A stretch of 64,000 bases of DNA from Dactylorhiza incarnata (Eukaryota; Streptophyta; Magnoliopsida; Asparagales; Orchidaceae): positions 2,561,001 to 2,625,000 of the forward strand of contig JAWHQI010000028.1 in the NCBI GenBank assembly GCA_033032865.1, written 5' to 3'. Below are positions 10,473-22,123 of this stretch, one piece after another. Both the position numbers and the translations under genes were made by a program. The notes under the pieces were generated by a model, which was given only the letters and a program-made list of their open reading frames with translations, did no database searches and had not been told where the DNA came from. The first letter of the stretch is position 1; the number at the start of each line of letters is the position of its first letter.

Positions 10473-10925
10473 ATCTCCCCCTTTTGATAATAACAAATAC
10501 CCGTATGAGAAATTAGTGAGATTAAGACAATTTGTGTTTATAGATAAGTGCGGTAATAAGATATGCATGAATAACATATTAAGAGCGTGATAGAATTGAA
10601 AGCGATAATGCCTACTCTTTCTATATCAAGTCCTCCCCCTACATTAGTGTCTCTTATAAACTACTCCCCCTAAATATCTATTTTACTAGATTTCTCAATT
10701 TCTTCTCCCCCTTTGTTATTAACAAAAGTGGGTAGGGATGAGTGTATATCTTTTAAGATAGGTAAGGAGCCATTTATTGAAGGATTTTCATGATGGAGCA
10801 TATGATAGTGTATGCACCTCCTATATGATTACTCCCCCTACAAATATACCCATTTTTTGAGTTTAATAACATTATAATGCACTCCCCTTAAATATTAGAT
10901 TTATGCAATTTAATCTCCCCTTTTG
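10473..10925 (-). promoter_or_regulatory. series of polypurine-tract-like motifs by the RLX-3 3' LTR
   Basis: The motif touching the LTR (complement AAAAGGGGGAGAT, 10473-10485) is the expected polypurine tract for plus-strand priming. Six more CTCCCC(C)(T) blocks follow near 10633, 10662, 10704, 10832, 10881 and 10914. Some repeat the neighbouring sequence as well (CCCTTTTGATAATAACAAA, CCCTTTGTTATTAACAAAA). Confidence 0.7.
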
Positions 10926-13900
10926 GTAGAATCAAAAGAGGGTTTAGGCGAGGATAGTAAGGAGGAATTTCTTATAAATGATAAAGCATGATCGAGCTTT
11001 TGTAATATAGATAATGATAAAGATTTTAAGCATAGTATATAAGAGATTTAAAAAAAAATAAGAGTTGTAAGCAAGCGGAAGATTATAAGAAACATCTTTT
11101 TGTAAGCATGAAAATCAGTGTTATAAATATGAGTTTAAGTGCAAAATGTAAAGATGTTTTAACCTTTTTGAAATCTCAAGTTTTTTTTCATAAATATACC
11201 AAGCATGAAATGAACACATAAAAAATAAAATATACTACAATGTTACTTAATTTTAAGTTCAAGAAATACCAAAACATTATAGAGATCATGCTAGGTTATC
11301 TAGTGCATTTCTTATATAAAGAGTAGTATAGATAAAACATTAGAATCCAATACTCATGAGAAGAAGTGTTATGAAAGATAATGATGTGCACATAAGTGTA
11401 TTTAGTGTATTTTGGGCAATGTTAACAATTTATTTAAAACACAAAATACAAGACATATGTAGAGTAAAGTGCACAATAAAACACAAGTATATTTACTTTC
11501 ACACACTTTAATGCACACTATTTTATAAAAAGTGGTGTACTAATCAAGGGTTGCACACGTCACTTTACTATTCTTTCCAAGGTGCTCAACCTCACAATGC
11601 TTATGAAGACTTATCAGGAGGTTCAAGTAGTGCTTGGTGGAGTTATATTTGTCTACATATATAATTTTTTTTAAACATTTGTGAGACAACATTCTCCGAA
11701 TACACTTGTTTTGCAAACCCAAAATTTTTTTAACTTAACCACTTTTCTAAATTTCACAAGTGCAATTCAAATGTAGTGTAGGCAATAAACTTATGCAAGA
11801 TTTAATTCATTGTACAAATACAATACACAAGCAAGCATTTTTAGATTTAAACATACATGTTGATTACCAAAATAAGTGAGTGAAAGGTATCATTATCAAT
11901 CATAATGCATTTACTCATACTTAGAGACATGCTAAGCTTGGTTATACACATATTTTTCAATACAATTTATGCACTTTAAATAGATATATCAAAGCATGAT
12001 AAACAAAACAATGTTTATAGTAATTTGAAGGATTAAATTTTAACATTGTAAAAAATTCTAAATAATAGAATTCATTCATGCTTGATATTGGCAATAAAGA
12101 TCATACAGTTTTTTGTTTTATCATTTTTAAATCAATTATAAAAAAGAAAATCACAAAAAAAAAATATTTTTGTATTTTTGTATTTTGAAATTTTTATTTG
12201 ATTTTTCATAATATGAATAAAAACAAAATAAATAAAAAGTCAGAAACACAAAAACTAAGTAGTACATATGAACTAAAATATTTTTATAGATTTGTAGAAA
12301 TTTTAAAAATCAGAAAAAGATAAATTATGCAAACACAAGATGACATTTTTTTTATTAAATAACCCAAAATATGCATGATTTAAGTGATAAGTAAATAAAA
12401 TGATCATGCAAAGAGTAAAATAAGTATGTCCTAAGATTCAAGACTACCCCGACTAATGTCTACACCTTAGCCCCATACTAAGTGACGGATGGGCATGAGG
12501 AGCTGCACACATGCCGTAGGTTGGGGGTGTTAGTCCCATATACACACACTAGAGAACACTCAACCTAGCACTCTTCCCCCCAGTGCCTCGCAAGGCCCCA
12601 CTGGAACCCTCCCCGGTTAAGTACAAGACATGACTTAGAGGTTAGGTCTTTAATGCATACAACCCTACGCCCCCGCTATTGTGAGATATCAAGTCATAAG
12701 TGAATAATCTTTGTACAACCTATGTTTTTAAGCTATGGGTTGATTTATAAACTATGAGTTTTGTTTAATGTGATGAGTATATAAAGCCGCATAGTTTTTC
12801 TACTATTATGAGATGACGATATGAGATAATTAGCACAATTACTAATATTCAATCAGTGATAATGCTAGTGTGATGAGTTTTGGGTTTAATGTCATGTCAT
12901 AAGATTAACATTTATATTGCATATATTCCAAACTAGAGTTTCAAATTATAGATCTAGAATAAGGTGATGATATTAATTTATTCTTATTATTACATAATTG
13001 ATTCTAGAATCTATATATATGTGAGATACATACAATCAATAACAAAGCATATCTATGCACCAAATGTGAAGAAACAATTATTCATATTTCGATCATAATA
13101 TTCATAATTCCTAGCTAATAGACATTACTGATCTTAGATATTTTTTTGATAGAACATGAATTATGATTTATGATTACAGAGAATTTTGCATAGAATAATT
13201 GTTGGATACCATGATTTATGCGAATTCTATTCTTTCTAGACATATGACAATACGCTTTGATGATTTTCTTTTGAATAAGCATGTTTGATTTTTTTTAAGT
13301 CTAGAAAAAGATGATCATGTAATCATATCAAAGACAAAGATCACATATAGAATGTTTTGAAATTGTTTAATAAAATTGCAATAATTAAATTTATTGATCT
13401 TTGGTTTTGCATGATAATATATGATTCATGATACAATATTCATATATATTGTAATGATTAATCCATAAACTATGTGGTTGTTGGAATTTTAGTATTCTAT
13501 TATAATTTCAAATCACATAGTTATCATCAAATTTAAATAACATTGTACATGTTATACCTAGCATAAATATATAAGCATAGACCAATAAGTGATGCTAGAA
13601 TGATGAGTTTGAATGTAATGTTATTACCTAGGATTAATGGAGATAATGTTGCATGTAATATGAGAAGTTTTCAAATTAATTTTCTTTAGACCTAGAATGA
13701 AATGATTAATCTTTTGATTTAATCTTAATGATACAAGATGATTCTAAGGTCTAAATTTCATGCAAACATTAGTGACACACATCACTCACATAATATCTAA
13801 ATTAATATATGAATCAATTAAACTAAGGATATCATGTGATGAAAAATCCATAAACACAGAAATTTCCAAATCAAGCGAACTAAGATAGCTTTTAAAATGG

Positions 13901-14593
13901 AGTTGAAATTGGGCAAGTTGACAGCACCAAAAGAACTCAAATGAGCAAGCCTAGTTTGCCGTTGGATGGAGATTTTTGTGCTCTTTCCGAAAATATATTA
14001 AACGCGAAAATCAGGCGAGCGGATCAAAAAATATGGATGTTTGAAGTTTTGATCGTAAACTCGCATTTTTGAAAGATTAAAACATGCGTTTAGATAAATT
14101 TTTGTTTTCAATTTTTCTAGATAATATTCTTCATTATAAGGGCTATCATATGCAGCAAAAAAATAGAAGAGAATCAAAAACGTTGCGTATTTTAATTTTT
14201 TAGTTTAAGCCCTTTAATAAACCATTTAAATCCAATCTTTAAAATAGTTTCAATAGTCTTGATAATAATTTCAATATTCAATTTCTAATGATAATTCAAG
14301 ACAATTAAGGGTAAATGATTTAAAAAGAATAAAGACCAATCAAAGATGAGAGATAGATCACTTTGAAAATAAAAATATATATGACTTAATGTTCAATTTT
14401 AATACAAATTTGATTTGATATAAACATTAGGCTTAATATATGAAAGTCATATTTCATGATATATAAAGTGATCATAGCATGTTTGTTCAAAAAATAAAAA
14501 ATAAACAAAAGAAAAGTAACAATAAGCATATCATGAAGTAGAGTAGTGATATTTCATTTTTATTTGTTTTTACTTCATGCAAATGATAGAATA
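10926..14593. other. AT-rich non-coding interior of RLX-3
   Basis: About 3.7 kb with no convincing frame on either strand. It occupies the place where pol would be. I see no recognisable protease, integrase or polymerase residues. A GC-richer island (12421-12690) is listed separately. Confidence 0.7.
12421..12690. other. GC-richer island inside RLX-3
   Basis: This ~270-bp stretch is markedly richer in C runs than its surroundings (TCTTCCCCCCAGTG, CCCTCCCCGG, TACGCCCCCGC) and has no open frame. It could be a structured leader or packaging element, or a captured fragment. Function unknown. Confidence 0.4.
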
Positions 14594-16018
14594 CTAATGA
14601 ATAAGAGATTTAGGTATCCAAAGGGGACCAAGTGGGATGGTTCCTTTGGGTACCCAAATACACCGTGGTGGCTTTTGGAGAGATAGTGATGAATGGGCCT
14701 TTACAAGTGGAGTTAGTGTTTCGTTTTTAATTTTGGGCCTCCATTCATACTTTGGTTGTTTATCTTTTAAATTCATATTATGATTATTTGACATCTTTTT
14801 GGAATGATAGTTGTTTGAAAAATAATTCATTTGGGATTTATGTTTATTCAAATTATTTTTCAAAATACATTGATGTTGATAATCATAATGAATTTTATTA
14901 TATTTATTCTTTGAGAGTTTATAAGAGTGATGGTCTTTCTTAAGAATTGAATGTTGAAAAAGTGGGTTACAATATGTTTTAAATGATTGGTTCTTATTTT
15001 GATGATTTTCATTTTCACTCTTTCTTATAGACGTACTCTTATAATATGAAGTTAAGCTTTTAGACTTTTGATAATTTGATAAACTAGAAATAAAAGATGT
15101 TTTATTATATGAAACGATTTGAATAAACATTTTTAATGATTCTAATTTATCCTTTAAATTATCATTTTCTTTTAACAATTTTTCATTATGCTCTTTTGAA
15201 GTTAAAAGACCTTTTTCCAAAACCTTGACTTCTTCTTTAAATGTATTATAATCAAAACAAGGTTTAGCATTTTCAATTAAAGAGCATGAACAAGAATTTG
15301 AAACATCAATATAAGATTCTACTTTAGCGTTTGCTTTTAAAGTTTTATTTTCTAAACGTAATTTGGAATTAACATGTTTCAACTTTGAAATTTTACGTTT
15401 AGCAAATTTAAGCACACGAAATGTAGAAATAGAATTAGTTACTAAAAGAGAAGATTTAGATTTTCTTACCTTGTTATAGTTTCCGTCTTCTCTTTTGCTT
15501 GATGTTTTGCCATCCACTGAGTCCAATATTGTGACGTTGTCTTCTTCATCTTCCTCTTCCAAACAAGAGTGTCCATCATCCTTTCCGCTTGATGAGCATT
15601 CTATGGATCCATCCTTTGTGTAGCTTTCTTGAATATTTGCATAGGCTTGCATATTCTCCGGTTCTTGTGAATGTTCCGTACCTGTAGAAGGAGAATCATA
15701 AGTTCTTTCAAGAAAACTCCAAATTTCATATGCGGTAGGTAAAGTATAAATAAGTTTGAAAATATTTTGGTCTAACGCACAAAATATACTATTCATAGAT
15801 TTTGCATTTAAAATAATTTCATTTCTAGTTAGTACGCTAGATGGCTTTTTAATAGTAATATTCCAAACTTTTTCATTTAAGGCCTTAAGAAAATTTTTCA
15901 TTAATATTTTCCACCCTTTAAAATTTTTGCCCATAAATAAAGGTGGTGATAATACTTTTTCATTTATATTAAAATTTTCCCCACTAGTAGAAGCGAGATC
16001 ATGATCAAGAGACGCCAT
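14594..16018 (-). CDS. RLX-3 gag-like protein, 474 aa, intact
   Basis: The only long undamaged frame in the window. It starts MASLDHDLASTSGENF at 16018, 36 bp inside the primer site, so the start is natural. Residues ~25-115 resemble copia gag (PPLFMGKNFKGWKILMKNFL, NAKSMNSIFCALDQN, AYEIWSFLERTYD). An acidic stretch (EEEDEEDNVTILDS) and a Lys/Glu-rich coiled-coil region at ~205-305 follow, then a basic, Asn/His-rich tail ending with IWVPKGTIPLGP. No zinc knuckle is seen. The WVPKG tail also ends the RLC-5 gag region. The likely role is particle assembly or RNA recruitment, with enzymes supplied by an autonomous relative. Confidence 0.85.
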   Translation of the reverse strand: MASLDHDLASTSGENFNINEKVLSPPLFMGKNFKGWKILMKNFLKALNEKVWNITIKKPSSVLTRNEIILNAKSMNSIFCALDQNIFKLIYTLPTAYEIWSFLERTYDSPSTGTEHSQEPENMQAYANIQESYTKDGSIECSSSGKDDGHSCLEEEDEEDNVTILDSVDGKTSSKREDGNYNKVRKSKSSLLVTNSISTFRVLKFAKRKISKLKHVNSKLRLENKTLKANAKVESYIDVSNSCSCSLIENAKPCFDYNTFKEEVKVLEKGLLTSKEHNEKLLKENDNLKDKLESLKMFIQIVSYNKTSFISSLSNYQKSKSLTSYYKSTSIRKSENENHQNKNQSFKTYCNPLFQHSILKKDHHSYKLSKNKYNKIHYDYQHQCILKNNLNKHKSQMNYFSNNYHSKKMSNNHNMNLKDKQPKYEWRPKIKNETLTPLVKAHSSLSLQKPPRCIWVPKGTIPLGPLWIPKSLIH

Positions 16019-16053
16019 TATTCCCGGTTGTTAAGCCGATTTGGAATAACCTC

Positions 16054-16067
16054 GCTCTGATACCACG
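16054..16067 (-). other. RLX-3 primer-binding site
   Basis: The minus strand reads CGTGGTATCAGAGC and contains the exact 12-base complement of the initiator tRNA-Met 3' end, one base pair from the LTR. Confidence 0.9.
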
Positions 16068-17411
16068 TGTTGGATCTTGTGGCGCCCTTAGAGGGGGGGG
16101 GGGGGGGGGGGGGGGGTGAATAAGGGCCTTTTTAAATTATGATTTTTTACTTAAGAATTTTTAAAACAAATTTTGTTTTTCTAAAAATCACTTATAAAAA
16201 TTTACAAACTATGAAAATTTTAAATTAGATCAAACACAAATTTCTAAGTTAAAGATTAAGCAACCAAATTTGCAATTAAAGAAAAGGCAAAATATTTTAA
16301 TCATGAAATTCTCATACAATAAAAATGATCTTAATAATGCTTAAGATCAAGGCATAAATAAGATAATAAACTTTTGACAATTTTTGTTTACCAATCCTTC
16401 TCCCAAGGATCGGAAGGCTATCACTTGTCTTTCCCTAGACCAAGCCCAAGACTATCCTCTAGATCTTCCCAAGATCTAGACGTAGCACACAAGGCCACGA
16501 TTTCCCACCAAGCCACGCAAGGACTTGGACGCTCCGCACAAGAAAGCAATTTTCCCCTAAGCCACGCAAGGACTTAGACGTCACGCACAAGGAGACGATT
16601 TCCCTACCAATACAAAGTGAAATGTATATAAATGAAAATACAAAATAAAATGAAGAACTCCCTAGAAATTCAGATCTCTGAAAGGAAGGTTGAAGCCTCG
16701 AGATGATCGTTGATGTAGAAGCGCGTCCGATCTCGTCTTCAATTTCAAACCTTCTCAGCACAAATGAGAGTTCTTGAGGTTCTGGAGCTCTCTGGTTCGT
16801 CAGCACTCAGGAAAGGACTTGGAATTCTCAAAGCTCTGGAATGCATGAACAAAACGAGCCAATATATAGATTTTCACTGTCGCCTGGGCGACATCACTGT
16901 CGGAATTCCGACAGCCCCAAACTGTTGTTCGTCATGCTGTAGTGTGGGCAGTTGCTGTAACTTCTGCGCTATCGCCTGGGCGACATCGAGTGTCGAAATT
17001 CCGACAGCGCCAAACTGACGTTCGTCGTGCTGTCGTGCAGGCAGTTGCTGTAACTTCTGCGCTGTCGCCTAGGCGACATTGAGTGTCGGAATTCCGACAG
17101 CTCCTCTTCATTTTTGCTGTCCGAAACTTCTCCAGACTGTAGATTGAGTCGTTCTCATCTCCGAAATGGGGTGGCATGTTCTGTAGCTCTTCCTCGATTG
17201 AAAGTTATGGCCATTTTAAGATCAGCACACAAAACTCATCCTTTTGCTTTTTCTAATGTGCACACACTCTCGGATCATGCCCATGAACGAGGACTTGTCT
17301 CCTCATTGAACCTGTACAACCTGGACACTATAAACACACAAAAGACTAGATCAAATACAAAATGGTATTTGTTATTCTCAAACCAAGAGATGCGGAACAT
17401 AGACTCCAACA
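16068..17411 (-). repeat. RLX-3 5' LTR
   Basis: 1344 bp, the partner of 9139-10472 with only scattered substitutions. The homologous G run is 24 bases (16093-16116), which accounts for most of the length difference. The TATA motif on the minus strand is at 16861-16870. Confidence 0.92.
16879..17099 (-). repeat. 92-bp tandem repeat with two palindromes, RLX-3 right LTR
   Basis: Same block as in the left LTR and next to the TATA motif at 16861. Several copies have substitutions that break symmetry (for example GTCGAAATTCCGAC), while the last copy keeps TGTCGGAATTCCGACA intact at 17084-17099. Confidence 0.85.
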
Positions 17412-17970
17412 CTCACGACATCCTCTTAGACATAAAAACCAGATTCGACAAATATGATATTTGTGCTCAAACTAAGATAACTAGAACACCTTTTAGTCAG
17501 GTTTATAGGAGCACAAAACTGATAGAGTTAATACACTTCGACATATGTGACTACAAAATTTTTGTCACACGTGGAGGTCGGAAGTATCTGATAACCTATA
17601 TCGACGACTACTCTAGATTCAATCACATTTATCTACTTAAAACCAAAGATGAAGCTTTTGAAAAATTCAGTATATTCAAAAATAGGGTTGAGAATCAACT
17701 TGACATGAAAATCAAAAGGCTAAGAAGTGATAGAGGAGGAGAATACGTCTCGGGGAGTTCAGAGATTTCCTTGCCAGCAATGGCATCATCCCTGAAACAA
17801 CTGCCCTTTATCCCCCCCTCCCCCAATCCAACGGTATTGCTAAAAGAAAAAATAGAACTTTAACAGATATGTTGAATTCTATATTGTTAACTGCTGGCAT
17901 GCCTGCGGCCTACTAGGGTGAAGCTGCCCTCACGTTAAATCACATTCTTAATAAAGTTCCCCATGCTAAG
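17412..17970 (+). pseudogene. RLC-2 integrase core (continuation)
   Basis: After the duplicated CTCAC the RLC-2 frame resumes with the integrase: IHFDICDYK supplies the first catalytic Asp, YIDDYSRFNHIYLLKTKDEA follows, and RLRSDRGGEY holds the second Asp. The frame breaks near 17800, where the third catalytic residue region (NGIAKRKNRT-like, with Lys where Glu is expected) is read in another frame with a stop at about 17914. Confidence 0.85.
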
Positions 17971-19925
17971 TTGACTAAGACACCCTATGAGCTTTGGTTT
18001 AAGAGAGCTCATAGATTTGATAATCTTAAGACCTGGGGCTGTATCGCTTATGTTAGGATACCAGACCTTATACGAGCTAAGATTGAACCTAGGAAAAATA
18101 GGTGTGTCTATTTAGGATGTGCAGAGGATAGTGCTGCAGACAGATTTCTAGAACTCTTAACGAACTCTGTAATAGAATCTAGAGACACTGTCTTCTTTGA
18201 GGATAAGTTCCTTAAGGATAAAAACCTGATGCTTCCAGGTCTGCCAGCCACTAGTCTTGAGCCTCCAGCTGAGCCAAGCCAACGTAACTCTGACACTGAG
18301 CATGTAGACATGAGTGGTTTAGATACCAGAAGGCTATCTAGAAGAGAGAAAGTGCCTAAAAGCTTTGGTACAGACTTCGTGAATTACCAAGTTGAAGCTG
18401 ATCCATCCACCTATAAGGAATCCATGCCATCTCGAGACTCTCTATTATGGAAAGAAGCCATAGATGAAGAGTTAAACTCTCTCATGCAGAACAATACGTG
18501 GACATTGGTTGACTTGCCCAAAGGGGTTAAGACCATTGGAAATAAATGGGTTCTGAAGAAGAAGCTTAATCCTGATGGGAGTATTGCAAAATACAAAGCA
18601 CGTCTAGTTGCAAAAGGCTTCACTCAAGTGAGTGGAATAGACTACTTTGATATATACTCACCTGTTTATCACTATGCGACAATTAGGATACTTCTTGCGA
18701 TTGCATCTATTGAACACTTTACAGTTCATCAGATGGATGTCAAGACTACATTTCTTAATAAAGATATGACCGAAGAGCTCTACATGCACCAACCTAAAGG
18801 GTTTGTCGTAGAAGGTCTAGAGAATAAGGTCTGTATGTTGATTAAGTCACTCTAAGGATTAAAGCAAGCGCCCAAATTGTGGCACGAAAAATTTGACACT
18901 TGTGTTAAAGCCATGAGTTTTAAATCCAGCTTTTCAGATAAATGTTTGTACGTTCGAACAAGTTCAAATAAAGTTGCAATTATATGCTTGTATGTTGATA
19001 ACATGCTAATTCTGGGCACTGATCAGTCTGAGGTGAAAGACGTGAAAGCTGCTTTGACGACACATTTTAGCATGACTGACTTAGGTATGGTGAAAACCAT
19101 CCTAGGAATGAAAGTGAACTTCACTGAAAAAGGTATTACCCTATGTCAGAGTCACTACATTAGAAATCTACTTGAGAAGTGGGGTTACATTGATAGAAAA
19201 ATTAGTGAGACTCCATACGATTATAATAATAGACTGAAACTGAATGAATGTTCATCTATTAGACAGTTGGATTACTCCAAACTCATCGGTGGTCTCATGT
19301 ATGCTACAACCTGCACTAGACCTGACATAGCCTTTACGGTCGGCATGTTAAGTAGATTTATGAGTAACCCTGGGAAGGACCACTGGGATGCCTTAGAAAG
19401 GCTAATGCGATACTTAAAGTACATTGAGAAGTATGTTTTATGTTACACTGGACATCCTCTTATGCTTGGGGGGTATTCTGACGCCTCCTGATGCTTAGAA
19501 ATTGCTGATAGTAGATCACTAGCGGTTTTGTGTTTAACCTAGGAGGAGCAACAGTAGCTTGGAAGTCCAAGAGGAAGTCGTGCATTGCACTATCCTCTAT
19601 GGAATCGGAACTCTATGCACTCGCTTCAGCAGGAGAAGAAGCAGAGTGGATAAGAGATCTGATAATAGACATTCCAATGACGAGTCTGAAAATGCACTTA
19701 TTTCGCTATATTGTGACAATCAGGCCATAAAGACCATTGCAACAAATACGTTGTTCAATGGAAAGCGAAGGCAACTAAGGATGAAATAGGCCTGGTTCAC
19801 CCATCTCACCAGTCAGGGGATAATCTCCCTATTGGACGTGAGATCAAAAGATAATGTAGTAGATGTCCTTACCAAGGGCTTATGTAAGATTTTAACAAAT
19901 AAAACATCGGGGGAGATGGGATTAA
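17971..19925 (+). pseudogene. RLC-2 reverse transcriptase and RNase H
   Basis: 17971-18855 has TPYELWFKRAH, then the reverse transcriptase: WKEAIDEELNSLMQNNTW, NKWVLKKKLNPDG and MDVKTTFLNKD. A stop at 18853-18855 replaces the Tyr of LYGLKQAP. 18877-19491 continues with YVDNMLILG (YVDD changed to YVDN), TILGMKVNF and YATTCTRPDIAF. 19530-19790 holds RNase H ([20 protein letters not shown]). The tail SKDNVVDVLTKG lies near 19850. At least two stops or frame changes inactivate it. Confidence 0.87.
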
Positions 19926-20271
19926 GGTTCATTTAGTATGACTTAATACCCTACTTATGTTTTAACTCTTAGAACCGTAGTCTGCCTACATTCGAGCATC
20001 TAGAGTGAGTACAAAGAAATATTTCAGATGCTACCTGATGAAAGCCAGAGATGAATAGTTGTCAGTCATTCCAAACTTGATGACTTACGCAATTATTTTT
20101 TATTCAAAGGCTGATTTGGGTATCATTCCAAAAAGGAATACTGAAGTTGTTGATATGCGTCCTGATATTATGATCATTACTTATATCATTCCAAACTTGA
20201 TGATATATTGGTCACAACTTGTCGTATCATTCCAAACTTGTTGGTGAATTAGACTACATACCTATAAACTA
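19926..20271. other. spacer with repeated TCATTCCAAACTTG motif
   Basis: 346 bp between the RLC-2 pol tail and the RLC-4 primer site. Contains four degenerate copies of TCATTCCAAACTTG (near 20067, 20122, 20188, 20228). The last 36 bp (TGTTGGTG..CTATCA, ending 20271) could be the end of an RLC-4 LTR, but no partner LTR exists here to prove it. Confidence 0.4.
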
Positions 20272-22123
20272 TCAAGTGGTATCAGAAGGAGGTTGGTCAA
20301 AAAGGACTTAACAGTCTGACCAGGTCCTACATAGGTATAGTAAGATCTGAATCCAATGGATACCAATGATGTTCAGAAGGATATGGGGTCTATGAAGCTT
20401 CCAATATGCAAAAAGGAAACCTTTGGCATTTGTAAGCAAAGGGTTAGGCTTTTCATGGAGGCCTCAGACCCTAGGATCTTTATCACTATCCAGGAGGGCC
20501 CCTTTCTTATCACAAAGCCCTCCACCATTGATCCTACTAGGCAGGCAGGCAAGTCATACACTGAAATGACAAGAGATGAGATAGCATTGGCAACAATGTA
20601 CAAAAGAGCTCAAAACATTATAGTCAATGCTATTGATGATTCAACATTCCAGAACTTGGTACACTGTGAGACTTCCAATGACATGTGGGATACACTAGTA
20701 GTGTACATGGAAGGGACTGAAGAGGTGAGGGATGATTGGAAATCCCTCCTCAATCAGGAATATGAAGCCTTAAGACAGCAAAGCCTGGAATGCATAGCTG
20801 ATTGCTATGAAAGATTCTTCAGAATAGTGAATGAGTTGAGGACTTATGAAAGAACCTTCACTCATTATGAGCTAAATGATAAATTCCTAAGATCTCTAAC
20901 TAGAGACTGGGATACCAAGATCTGTGCCATCAGGGAGGTGGAAAAGCTGGGTGAGACTCCTCCCTTACTCTGTTTGGAAAGCTGCTCTCTTATGAGATGT
21001 AGCTATCTGCTAGGAAGGAGGAGGACACATCATCTGTGACTCATGCAAGGGAGAGGACTATGACCCTCAAGGCTGAGGGATCCAAGAAGAGCAAGGCAAG
21101 GATGCCTACACCTCCAAGAAGGGTTGCTGTCTCAGAAAAAACTGAGTCCAGCTCATCTGATAGCAGCTCTTCTGATGAGGAGTTTGCTGCTTTCTCAAGA
21201 CATTTCAAGAAGATGAAGAGGAGGAAGCAGTGGAAGAACAAGCCTTCCTCCTCCTCACATCCCAGGAAGGATCTCAACAGATCAGACAAGCAGCACCCCA
21301 AGGGGGACATGTGTGACTCTAAACATGTTAAACATGTTTCAACTAATGTAATTTGCTATTGCTGCAGTAAGCTTGGACATCTCATTGCTGACTGTACAGT
21401 CAAGAGGAAGGAGAAGGGTGATAAGAAAGCTTATCACCAAAAGGGAAGAAAGGGTGAAAAGTCCTTCCTAGCCAAGAAGGACAAAAGCTGGAGTGAATCT
21501 GAGCCTTCATCCTCAGACTTAGATGAAGAAGAAGCCTATATTGGGTTGTTTGCAGTTGAGGAAGATGAGGACTTTCCTCCTGCAAAGGTGGGCATCAGGG
21601 CCCCTCTATCACATTCAGACAGTGATATAGAGGAGGATGAAGATGCAAGAGAACATCATGGCTTAATTGTCATAACAGATGATGATGAGGATAGTCAGGA
21701 CATTCCTGACATGGTACCTACTCTCCCCCCTTCTTCTGAGTATGAGTTAATACCAAACTCTGAAGCATGCTCATCAATTGATGAAAATAACTCAGAATCT
21801 GAAGTGGCTGTCAATTAATTGATTGATAAGTATGATGCTTTATTGGATGCTCTGAAAAAGAGCAAGAAGCTGACTAAGTGGAAAGCTCAAGAAATTGCTT
21901 CCCTTAAGTTGGCTAAGCAAGATTACACTGATTCACCTACCCCGATAGCTCAGATGAGTAGAGAAATAAGCCAACTCAAGGGGATAACAATTGTCCAATT
22001 GAGCACCATTTCCCAAAAGAACAAGGTCATCAAGGACCTTGAGGAGAAGTTTCTCAAAGAGAAGAATCTAGTGGCTCAATTCTCCAAGCCCAAATCTGTG
22101 CTTCCAAAGAGAAGTTTCTCAAA
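20272..22123 (+). mobile_element. RLC-4, 5' fragment of a SIRE-like copia (leader and gag only)
   Basis: Starts with primer site AGTGGTATCAGAAGGAGG and a leader clearly homologous to the reverse complement of RLC-5 (42640-42699), followed by gag. It ends abruptly near 22124, inside gag, where RLC-5 LTR sequence in opposite orientation begins. It has no pol, no matching 3' LTR and no clear 5' LTR. Confidence 0.8.
20356..22122 (+). pseudogene. RLC-4 gag, three frames
   Basis: 20356-21039 starts MDTNDVQKDMGSMKLPIC and parallels the RLC-5 gag (RVRLFMEASDPRIF, DEIALATMYKRAQNIIVNAI, EGTEEVRDDWKSLLNQEYEA). 21036-21818 continues in another frame with Ser/Glu-rich sequence and a correct zinc knuckle, CYCCSKLGHLIADC, then an acidic region. 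After a stop, 21819-22122 has a Lys-rich, probably coiled-coil segment. The frame then runs into LTR sequence. It would be an RNA-binding capsid protein in an intact copy. Confidence 0.82.

Larger units (their letters stand above)
9139..17411 (-). mobile_element. RLX-3, gag-only (non-autonomous) LTR retrotransposon
   Basis: 8.3-kb element with two nearly identical long LTRs (9139-10472 and 16068-17411) and a perfect CTCAC target duplication. A perfect primer site lies beside the right LTR and a polypurine tract beside the left, so it is on the minus strand. The interior has one long intact frame (gag, 14594-16018), ~3.7 kb of AT-rich DNA and no protease, integrase or reverse transcriptase. 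It must be mobilised in trans; its gag tail, primer site and U5 G-run motif point to the RLC-5 group. Confidence 0.9.
6933..19925 (+). mobile_element. RLC-2, Ty1/copia retrotransposon split by RLX-3
   Basis: Starts TGTTGAGG in CDPK intron DNA; the uninterrupted intron sequence is still visible near 44730. Carries gag, zinc knuckle, protease, integrase, reverse transcriptase and RNase H on the plus strand. The integrase is cut at 9138 and resumes at 17417. No 3' LTR like 6933-7804 is found, and the pol tail runs out near 19925, so the 3' end has been lost. Several frameshifts make it inactive. Confidence 0.85.
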
